Source of the DNA: Cotesia glomerata
Taxonomy: Eukaryota > Arthropoda > Insecta > Hymenoptera > Braconidae
Length of the DNA: 64,000 nt
Reading direction: 5' to 3'
NCBI RefSeq assembly: GCF_020080835.1
Contig: NC_058160.1
Span: 18,339,152 to 18,403,151 of the forward strand
Both the position numbers and the translations under genes were made by a program. Within the stretch, counting starts at the first letter, position 1. Every line of letters begins with the position of its first letter. This document shows, in pieces, positions 55,594 to 64,000 of this stretch. Under the pieces are notes generated by a model. The model was not told where the DNA came from, ran no database searches, and saw nothing but the letters and a program-made list of their open reading frames with translations.

Positions 55594-58500
55594 ATGGTGA
55601 AAACAGTGTACTTGATTGGTGATGTGTTAAGTGAATTAGTTGGAAAAAAATTACCCTCTCTGAAAGAGGTTATGTCGCTTTTATTTTATTATCTTGATAC
55701 GAAAAATTTTTCAGTTAAAGAAAGTATATCAATCACTATCGACAAAGTTTTTGAAATTTGGTGTGCGGCACAAATCCCGACAAGAGAGAAAAGATCTGCT
55801 TTTTTGAAACTAATCTCAAATCACAATCGATGGAAGAATTTACAAAAAAACCGTAAAATGAAAAAGTCAAAGTCTCAAAAAAAAAGGAATCCGTTTTCAG
55901 GATGAATTAAATAAACTATTTGATGTAGCTCATGCGGATGTTTTAAATATACTGGACAAAGAAAAAGATTATTTTATTTGGGACAAAAATCTTCCAGTCG
56001 ACGTGGTTTTATTTCATATAATTCTCAACCAATTTTAGAAGATGTCGAAGACATGGATGTTGATATCAGCAATTATGATAATAATAACAATAATAGTGAT
56101 AATAATAGTGAAGAGAACATTGATAGCAATGATAAAAACTATAATAATAATGGTAATGATAGTAATAATACTTCCGAAGAGTTTGATAACGACAATGTCA
56201 ACTATTATTGTGCAGTTGAGACTGATGATGTTGCTAATCATAAAATATCAAGTCATCCATCTCAATCATCCCAGAAATCTTTGGAAAGTAATACTTCTCG
56301 TATAATCTCTGATTATGAAGATGAAATGCCAAAACAACAAGTTCCAAAAATTGATATAATGACACCAGAACTTGCTGCGGCTTTGGATAGAGCTAACGTG
56401 ACTAGTAGGATGGCGACTTACATTATTGCTGCTTTATTATCTTGCTTGAACATTGATTGTGCAAGCGTAAACTTTAGTCATGTGACTATTCACCGAGCAA
56501 GGGAAAAATTCCGGAAAGAAGCGGCGTTAAATCTGAAGACTAATCTGGAAACTGACAATTATGTACTACATTTTTATGGAAAACTGTTATCAGATATTAC
56601 AGGTACAGAACAAGTTGACCGGCTTCCGATTATTTTATCATCATCAGGTAAATTTCAACTGTTAGGAGTTCCTAAACTAGAATCTGGGACTGGACAAAAC
56701 CAAGCTTCAGCTATTATTAAAACAGTAAAACAATGGGATATTAATACTGACAACATCAAAGCATTGTGTTCTGATACTACGGCGTCAAATACGGGTAAAT
56801 AATTTATTAATAAAAAAAATATAACATGGTTGATTACCGTAATGTTTAAATGCTAAATCAAATCAGATTTTTAGTATTAACCATTAATTTCCAAGTTATG
56901 AGTTATTTTTTTTCAAATTGAAAAGATTTCTCCGTACTACTCTAAAAATCGATACTTCACTAGCAATTCTCATTTTATTTTTCAGGAATCAGAAATGGTG
57001 CGTGTGTATTAGTAGAAAAGGCTCTTAGTAGAAAACTGTTGTACTTGCCATGCCGACACCATATTTTTGAAATTGTTCTTCGAAGTGCATTTGAAGTATA
57101 CTGGCCTGCTTCGTCTGGCCCAAACGTTTCAATTTATCAGAGATTTAAAAAGAAGTGGGATGAAATTGACCAATCAAACTTGACGGCTGGTATTTGTGAC
57201 AAAAAAGTTTTGGAAGTAATAACACCAATCAAAGATGAGATTTTGAAATTCGTTAATAATCAAATAGAAGTAAAATTTTTTAATCCAGCGCTGAAGAATT
57301 ATTAACTGATGTTAAAGTGGAAAAGAAAAATGTATAAAGTTCAGTATAATTGAGGAGCTGATTTTCAAAAGGGTATCTTTTCATATTTTAAAATACCAGT
57401 TTTCTGAACTTTTAAATACTAATTACTTTGAGAATTATGAACATTTATGAATGAAAATCGAATTGCAGCTTCATAACCGATTGCACTTTATAGCTAAATT
57501 AAAAAAAGTTCAATACAAATATTTATAATTGAAGATAACTAGTTTTTTGTCTCGATTAATCAAAAATCAAAAGATACCCTTTTGAAAATAAGCTCCTCAA
57601 TTATCAATTTTACTCTGATTAATTAACTTGCCGTCGTGATTAAAAATATTGAAAATCAGTTTCACATGACTGTTATACTTTCAATCATCTTTAACGATTA
57701 AAATTGCGTTTGTAAAATATTTTACAACTTTTACCTCACATCAGTTAATAATAATTAGTCTTCTCAACTTTGAAATTGCGATATAATCAATTTCATTTTG
57801 ACTTATAACTTTTTTTGTAGATGGATCATTGTCGAGACGATTACCGTGAACTTCTGGAATTATCATTAATATTTTTGGGTACTACTACCACAAATATTAC
57901 ATTTAAGCATCCTGGAGCGGTCCATCATGCAAGGTGGATGGCTAAAGCAATATATAGTTTAAAAATTTTTTTATTCAGAAATGAATTTCATCTTACTAAA
58001 TCGGAAATAGATGGATTACGAGAACTTTATTTATTTATCATAATATTCTATTTAAAAGCTTGGTTCACTGCGCCGTGTGCTATAACAGCACCTAATAATG
58101 ATTTAACTTTGATTAAAGAATTAATTTCATATGAAAGATTTAATAATAGTCTTTCACAGACATGCTCACAAAAATTAGCCGATCACTTGTGGTATTTAAA
58201 CAACGAGCTGTCTGTTTTATCTCTCTTTGATAAAAATGTTTCAGTTGGAACAAAAAAAAGAATAGTTCATGCTCTTAAAAACTGTAAAGCCAATGAAACT
58301 ACAACAAATCGCTTTTATAATAGATAAGAAAAATTTAGAGTCATTATTAAATAAAGATCTTAGTCAATTTATGTCTATGAGATCGATTAATATATTTGAA
58401 TCGTTTGATTTGTCGTATGAGTTCATTGATGAGGATGTTACTTTGTGGCCTCAGAATCCGAATTTCTTAGAAAACTTGGAGTATTTCGGGAAACTTCAAG

Positions 58501-58658
58501 TTGTGAATGATGTAGCAGAACGCGGCGTGGCATTGATAGAGCAGTATAATCGATGCTTAACGAAAGATGAAGAACAGCTTCAATATTTGTTGCAAGTAGT
58601 GACAGAACATAGAAAACAATATCCTAATTGCAATAAAAGTAATTTTATAAAACTGTAA
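55594..58658 (+). pseudogene. hAT-like transposase remnant
   Basis: ATG 55594 opens MVKTVYLIGDVLSELVGKK. An A-run near 55880 shifts the frame and a second shift near 55980 restores it, so KLFDVAHADVLNIL is read out of frame. An Asn/Asp-rich stretch (55 residues, AAT repeats) follows. The catalytic half has SRMATYIIAALL, LPIILSSSGKFQLLGVPKL and KALCSDTTASNTG, with the first likely catalytic Asp. A 191 bp intron (56795-56985, GTAAAT...TTCAG) joins in frame to GIRNGACVLVEKALSRKLLY and CRHHIFEIVL, a CxxH-type motif as in hAT enzymes. Sequence after 57305 is disturbed by a MITE. An exon from 57821 has DDYRELLELSLIFLG, then a shift near 58285, and ends VVNDVAERGVALIEQYNRCL to the stop at 58656. Confidence 0.75.
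57346..57604. mobile_element. ~260 bp MITE inside the transposase gene
   Basis: TAATTGAGGAGCTGATTTTC with AAAAGGGTATCTTTT at the left; complement AAAAGATACCCTTTTGAAAA with AGCTCCTCAATTA at the right. It lies between two coding segments, so it either sits in an intron or obscures a splice donor. Confidence 0.7.
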
Positions 58659-58794
58659 TATTTTCAAGTTGAAAAATTGTTGTAACAAGTTGTAAATATA
58701 GTTTTTTGTTATAAAGAATTAATTGTTCAATTAAATTTCTTAATATTTAGTAAAAAAAAAAATAAATTTGTTATAAAAGAGACCAAAAAATCAT

Positions 58795-59317
58795 TTATAA
58801 GATATTTTTAACGTTTATATTTATATATTAGTGCATTTCGTGAGTTAAGTATTGAATTAATTAGTAAAAAAAAAAGTTTACAGTCTTAGGTTAACGGAAT
58901 TGAAGTAATTTAACATAAAAAATAATAAAAATATAGCATATGATATTTTTTTTGTAGTTTTATTGGAAAATATTATAAATTTTTTATTAGTGTTATCTTT
59001 GACCGCGGATATCTTTGAAGCCGTTAATCTGAGGAACTTTGGTCTTCAAACGTTTTTTGTAGAGCGTAAAATTTCCTACAAATATCATTTTTCAGATTGT
59101 TGTTACGATGAACCGTTCCAAAGTAATAAAAATTAAAAAATTAAAAAAAATTTTTCCCGTGTTATTTAAATGGAAAATAAAGAAATGGATACAGGCAAAT
59201 CTTACTATTGATATTAAGAGCTCACATGGGCGCCAAAATTTTTGTTTTTAGGTATACTATCAATTTTTAGACACCAAAAGAAAAAAAAAAAAATTCGTCT
59301 TTTTTTGAAACACCCTA
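58795..59317 (-). repeat. Right inverted end of the hAT-like element
   Basis: Complement of 54613-55140. Confidence 0.85.
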
Positions 59318-59553
59318 GTATCCAGCGGGGACCACGGGGAGGCGGAGTCGATAGAAGACCATCTTGTTTGTGTAATGTGTTGTGTGTAAAATATGATTCT
59401 ACGTGTAAGTGTTTGCGTGTGTGGGGTGCCCGGGCACTTGTGTTGTTTGTAGTCATTTTTCCTAACTTATTCTACGGCAGTCATCCAAAGCTCTCATACT
59501 GTCCTCACAATTGTGTGGAGCATATCGCTTGTGCCTAGGCACTCCGACTCTAC
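59318..59553 (-). other. LINE-4 3' untranslated region, inner part
   Basis: Non-coding, follows the LINE-4 stop on the minus strand and begins with the target duplication of the hAT-like element. Confidence 0.55.
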
Positions 59554-60187
59554 CTAGGTGGATGTCTGTTGAGTCTCGTCCCTAGTCGCGTTTTCTTCAG
59601 CTAGTTGGGTTTGGAGTTTGCAGCACATTACTACTTTACTGAAACCTTCTAAAAGCTTGAAGCTACTTTGGCATATGGCAATCGCACGCGCAACACTCGC
59701 CAACTCTGCGTTCCCACCCCATATGTCCTTGAGCACCTCGCGTTGAGGCTCGTACTCATGGCATTCGAGCATTAAGTGCTCCACGTTGTCGACCCTTTCT
59801 CCTAACCCATTCTCCCTACACTCGTCGCAGAATTTACTATCCGTATGTTCGCACTTGAATTGGTATTCTCTAAAGCAACCGTGGCCGGTTAGGATTTGGG
59901 TCAGCCAGACGTTAGGGCTGATCCATTGGTTTGTTAGACGCTCTGCTACGTCTGGAAAGAAGACTTTAGTTTCGTGGCCGTTCTCTGATGTGTCCCATTG
60001 TTCTTGCCACCGACGTATAGTTTCAGTTCTAAGGGTTACAAGGCGATCCTCCGCATCTGGCTGCACGGTGACGTTTCCAAGGGTAGCCTGTTTGCCAATA
60101 TGGAGGTTGTATCGCGCGCACCGTTTGTCTATTACGAGCTGAATGGGCACTGCACCCGCGACTACGCAAATCCCGTCAAGCGAAACT
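59554..60187 (-). pseudogene. LINE-4 ORF2, C-terminal fragment
   Basis: On the minus strand: SLDGICVVAGAVPIQLV aligns with SMEAVCVISGTLPLRVL of LINE-1. Then come RRWQEQWDTS, WLTQILTGHGCFREYQFKCE and the finger CDECRENGLGERVDNVEHLMLEC, all R1-type C-terminal features. It is open to the stop at 59554. The polymerase and endonuclease are absent because the copy is truncated at 60187, right beside repeat R. The open frame extends past that point into repeat R by chance. Confidence 0.8.
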
Positions 60188-60375
60188 GAGAAGCAATGGA
60201 CAGAAGAATATATGGCGAGGCTTTCGCCTACCTCCAAAGAGTCCGTTTCCCGGGCTCAAAAGAGCTATATACGCACGTATATCTGTCCTACCCTCACATA
60301 GGAAATACACAACCAAGTTTGCTGGCAAGGAAAACCCTGCCCTCAAGCATTTACGCAATCATAGGACAGATGTGA
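60188..60375 (+). repeat. Repeat R copy 2
   Basis: GAAGCAATGGACAGAAG, ATATGGCGAGGCTTTCGCC and onward, about 80-85% like copy 1. Confidence 0.75.
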
Positions 60376-60652
60376 ATTGAGTTGAATTTAATATCAATCT
60401 GTCCTCGTACTCAGTTAACTCTATCAACCCATTCAATGACTGCGTTAGCCTGATCGGTAATATGATGACAACTCGACCAGTTACCAGCGGGGCCCATGTG
60501 GGGAGGTACAGCCGTAAGACCTGTTTGAGCCATAACGCTTATCCCCCCTACAAGAGTCTCGTTCGTACATCTGTCTAATCTAGTCCCCGAATCTTTGAGC
60601 TTACCTGCGTTGCCAAATAATTTGACAACGTCACGAGGCCTTGTTCAGAAAG
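60376..60652. other. Unidentified segment between R copies
   Basis: About 280 bp of moderate GC with no open frame recognised. It is possibly the remainder of the element to which R belongs. Confidence 0.4.
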
Positions 60653-60709
60653 AAGCAATGGACAGAGAGAACATATGGCGAGGCTTTCGCCTACCTCCGA
60701 AGAGGCCGA
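60653..60709 (+). repeat. Repeat R copy 3 (short)
   Basis: GAAGCAATGGACAGAGAGAA, CATATGGCGAGGCTTTCGCC, then GAAGAGGCC and the LINE-3 ORF1 phrase GAAGCAATGGACACTGG, where LINE-3 resumes. Confidence 0.75.
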
Positions 60710-61755
60710 AGCAATGGACACTGGAGCCAACGGTGGCGGTGAATCTGCTGCTGAGGACAAGGGTGAAACTGACACAAGGCCTGGAAAAAGAAAGGACTGA
60801 AATTCACCAGAGCCAACCGACAAAGTCACAAAGAAGAAGGACTTGAAAAAGAAGCCCTCCCCAACGACAGGCAGGGCAGGGCGACGAACCTAAGAAGGCG
60901 ACTGATTAGGAAAAAGTACAGTCTAAGAAGGAGAAGAGAACGCTAGCCAGAGAGCAACTCTCAAAGCAGCCGCCGAAGGAGCCCAGGCCAGAGCCTAAGC
61001 GGAAAAAACTACGCAAATGGATATGACCCGACACACTGATCATCCGCCCGGCCGAGAAAACAAAGTATGTCGAGATTCTGCAGCGCATAAAGCAGGACAT
61101 TCCAGATGAGCAGGTTCGTTCAACGGTAGATAAGATCAACAAGTCTAAAAGTGGCGACTTGTTGATTACGATTTCGAGGAAGAGCACTGACAAAGGCCAA
61201 GCCCTCCAAAAGACGATCGCAGATATCCTTAAGAAGGAGGCCAAAGTGATCTGCAAAGGACCACAGGAGACCATCGAGATCCGAAATGTCGATGACGACA
61301 CGACGAAAGAGCATATTCAGACCACTCTAAAGAGGGAAGCTGGAAAAAGTTGTGAAATCCCACTAGAGGCAATCAAAACCCGTAAAGCCTTTAGGGGTAC
61401 GCAGACAGCCACAGTGTCATTACCAGCAGCTGCAGCACAAAAGTTACTGGAGGGAAACTGCAAAATAAGGATCAGCTGGGTCAATTGTCGAATGAGAGCA
61501 ACGAAGAGACCCATACAATGCTTCAAATGCTGGCACTTTGGGCACTTCGGATCTCAGTGCAAAAGCGAAGTCGACCGATCTCAGCACTGCATAAGGTGCG
61601 AAAAAGGACACAAAATTGCTGATTGTAAAAATCCAGCTAAATGTGCACTGTGCGTTGAACAGCACGGCGTAGAAAAGGCGGCTCACCATGCAGGCACGAA
61701 CAGATGCCCCGTCTTCCAAGAAGCGCTGCAGAAGAAAACGAAGCCAAGAACATGA
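60706..61755 (+). pseudogene. LINE-3 ORF1, 3' part
   Basis: EAMDTGANGGGES continues the LINE-1-like frame. Stops follow at about 60799 (TGA), 60891 and 60906, and 61024, with frame changes in the lysine-rich linker. From 61159 the frame is open: LITISRKSTDKGQALQKTIA, knuckles CFKCWHFGHFGSQC and a shortened second knuckle CIRCEKGHKIADC (two residues fewer between the second Cys and the His), then CALC. TGA at 61753-61755 overlaps the ORF2 ATG. Confidence 0.85.
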
Positions 61756-64000
61756 AGATATTGCAGCTCAACCTCAATCATTGTGAGGCTGCGCATAACC
61801 TGCTCATGCAAACTGTGCGCGAATTAGAGGCAGACGTAGAACTTATAAGTGAGCCTTATAGATACCTGAGTAACCAACCCTGGGAATCCGACAGCAATAA
61901 CAAAGCCGTCATCTGGTCCTGCGGCAAATGTCCTTTTTAGAGAACAGTCAACAATAAAGAAGCCGGCTTCGTAGCAGCATGGTAGATGGCCTCCGCTTCT
62001 ACAGTTGCTATGCACCACCTAGTCTCTCTAATAACAGTTTGAAGACTTCCTTGATCGGCTAACTGAGGACGCAAGAAAACACTTTCCCGTGGCAATAGCT
62101 GGTGACTTCAATTCTTGGGCAGCAGACTGGGGCAGCAAATACACTAATACACGTGGAAAAGCATTTCTCGAGGCAATGGCCACACTGGACGTGATCTTTC
62201 TTAACACCGGTGGCACGCCAACGTATAGTAAGAGAGAGGCAAACTCAATTGTAAACCTTACATTTGTCAGCAGTTGCTTAGCTCAAAGAGGTTTTTCTTG
62301 GAAAGTATTGAACATCTACACAACCAGTGACCATAGTGCGATACTATGAGAAATATCAACTGGCCAGAATCTAACAAGAGTCAACAGGAATGCCAGCACG
62401 GTTGGGTGGAAAGTTAAATCTCTTGACCTCACTGCTTTAGTAGTAGCCCTAGAGTGCGATCCGATCATCGTAGAAACTGCTGAAGAGAAGACCAAGGACC
62501 TAATGAGAAGAGTCACCCAGGCTTGCAACGCCAGTATGTCTCGGAAACGTGGCATGAATTCAAGACCTTCGGTGCACTGGTGGAACGATCACATTAGCAT
62601 TCTACGTTCAGAGTGTCTTAAAAAAAGAAGAAAGTCTCAGCGTGGCTACAGACGACCTAACTCTGCAGAGCTGTTGGCAGAGTATAAAAAGGCCCGTCGA
62701 GAACTAAACAGAGCCATTAAAGAAAGCAAAATACGCTGCTGGAAGGAACTGGTCGCAAAAGTAGAGAAAGATCCATGGGACAGACCGTATGAGGTGGTTA
62801 TGATCCACCTGAAATGCCAGCCAATGCCATCACCTACGTGTCCACAGCTCCTAGAGAAGATTGTTACTGCGCTGTTTCCCCAACAGCCGGTATTCACCTA
62901 CAAGTTGGAGCAGCTCAACCCTGAAGACATCCCAACTATCACGTTGGATGAGTTGATAGAGGCAGGCAATCGAGTAGGGAATAATAAGGCGCCGGGATTG
63001 GACGGAATCCCTAGTATTGCCCTGAAATCAATCTTTAGGGCACTACCGGAATTATTCCTGGACGTTTACGAAACATGCCTGAAGGAAGGGACTTTTCCCC
63101 AGAAGTGGAAACAGCAACGGCTAGTGCTACTTCCGAAGGGGAAAAAGCCGCCGAAAGAACCGTAATCCTACCGACCACTCTGCATGTTAGACACGGCCGG
63201 CAAGATATTCGAGCGCATAATTCATCAGAGAATAGAGGCTGTAGTCGATCCACTCCTGGCAGAGAACCAGTTTGGTTTCCGAAAAGGACGGTCAACTCTG
63301 GATGCGATCAAATTGGTTGTTGATACAGCCAAGGATGCAATCGCCGGAACGAAATGGAAGGGTGGAAAGAAGAAATACTGCTTGGTGGCTGCTTTGGACA
63401 TCAAGAATGCCTTCAACTCCGCTAACTGGGACTGCGTTATGCGGGCTCTAGAAGAAAAAAACATACCAGGATACCTTTGTAAAATGATAGCAAGCTACTT
63501 CACGAATAGGGTTCTAAAATATGACACGAAGAACGGTACTGAAGGTACGGAAAAGTATGAAATCACCGGAAAAGTGCCACAGGGATCAGTTTTAGGTCCT
63601 CTGCTATGGAAAATCATGTATGATGGCCTCCTGAGAATAGCATTGCCTACGGGAGTCAAACTTGTAGCATATGCGGATGACGTAGCTGTCGTGATCGTCG
63701 CAAAGCACCTCGAAGAGATAGAAATGGCATTTGATATTACATTCAGACGAGTCAATTTGTAGATGGACATGGTAAACTTGCAACTAGCCAAGCATAAAAC
63801 CGAGGCAGTGCTCATCACCAGTAGAAAAATGGTAGAAACTATCAAGTTGAGAGTCGGAGAACAAGAAATCACATCACAACCATTTATCCGTTATCTGAGA
63901 GTGATGCTGGATGCCCGACTCAACTTCAAGCAGCAGGTGGAACACGTCAGTGCCAAAGCGTCAGTAGTGAAGGCTAGTCTCGCACGGCTGATGCCTAACA
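61752..64000 (+). pseudogene. LINE-3 ORF2, broken and cut by window end
   Basis: ATG 61752 (MKILQLNLNHCEAAHNLL). Stops or frame changes lie at 61938, near 61982-62040, and at 62347, 63163-63165 and 63760-63762. Recognisable parts: AIAGDFNSWAADWGS, TTSDHSAIL, the linker MPSPTCPQLLEKIV in the same frame as the nuclease (unlike LINE-1), CMLDTAGKIFERIIH, ALDIKNAFNSANW and AYADDVAVVIV. Most stops are single-base changes of codons conserved in LINE-1. The polymerase C-terminus and 3' UTR lie beyond the window. Confidence 0.85.

Larger units (their letters stand above)
54613..59317. mobile_element. hAT-like DNA transposon with 8 bp target duplication
   Basis: The left end TAGGGTGTTTCAAAAAAAGAC is matched by the exact complement at the right. 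GTATCCAG flanks both sides (54605-54612, 59318-59325), a clear 8 bp duplication. The inverted ends extend at least 400 bp, with TTGGCGCCCATGTGAGCTC and a GATATCCGCGGTCAAAGATA-like block, and differ at few bases. The 4,705 bp interior carries a plus-strand, intron-containing transposase remnant. The TAGGG start fits the YARNG rule for hAT ends. Confidence 0.85.
53791..64000 (+). mobile_element. LINE-3, sibling of LINE-1, split and truncated by window end
   Basis: 53791-54320 matches the LINE-1 leader from 34299 and the start of ORF1. 60706-64000 continues ORF1 from the codons for EAMDTGA and runs through ORF2 into the palm of the polymerase. The ~6.4 kb between is foreign. The 5' end lacks about 300 bp of the LINE-1 leader and is joined to family A sequence without a CA tract. 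Confidence 0.85.

Noticed and set aside
56035..56305. Ile-rich and Asn-rich frames in the AAT repeat
   Set aside because: The Asn-rich frame belongs to the transposase linker; the other frames are its shadows.

Overview
This 64 kb window looks like a eukaryotic, AT-rich arthropod genome segment. An insect is most likely, perhaps a hymenopteran parasitoid; that is inference from the element families (R1-clade LINEs, DIRS, Helitron, cut-and-paste transposons), not from any host gene. I found no convincing host protein-coding gene, no rRNA, no CRISPR array and no bacterial-style operon. Almost everything recognisable is a transposable element (TE), often nested two to four levels deep, and every element gene carries at least one visible lesion or missing part.

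Layout. 311-6408: palindromic copy K1 and a fragment K2 of one DNA-element family with an uncharacterised gene. 6649-8062: foldback C with a second foldback (B1) in its loop. 8160-10587: non-coding stretch with ~120 bp tandem repeats. 10588-15901: DNA transposon D with ~770 bp inverted ends, a CENP-B/Tc5-like transposase remnant, a 1,068 bp hairpin made of ~20 bp repeats inside its left end, and a family A element inside its right end. 16.3-20 kb: small foldbacks and foldback B2. 20-27 kb: LTR-like fragments, a foldback whose arms are arrays of GTGGTTCC-type repeats, and a LINE 3' fragment. 27862-31080: Helitron on the minus strand that has lost its Rep catalytic region. 32.9-33.3 kb: 152 bp tandem repeats.

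33.3-44.9 kb: an AT-rich foldback contains a family A element, whose internal CA microsatellite holds two R1-clade LINEs in tandem (LINE-1, nearly intact; LINE-2, decayed). 44857-46556: a dimeric family A copy on the minus strand. 47665-52804: a DIRS-like tyrosine-recombinase retrotransposon with inverted ends and an internal complementary region. 53791-64000: LINE-3, a sibling of LINE-1, split by a ~6.4 kb nested insertion holding a minus-strand LINE fragment (LINE-4) and a 4.7 kb hAT-like transposon with a perfect 8 bp target duplication. LINE-3 runs off the window end.

How the parts interact: the non-autonomous family A repeat supplies simple-sequence landing sites for target-selective LINEs; several foldbacks carry other elements between their arms; and empty-site comparison between the two ends of transposon D defines two later insertions precisely. 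The most unusual structures are the hairpin array at 11111-12178, the two LINEs in one microsatellite, the DIRS element with an intron-containing RS-rich gag, and repeated insertion at one point of LINE-3 ORF1.
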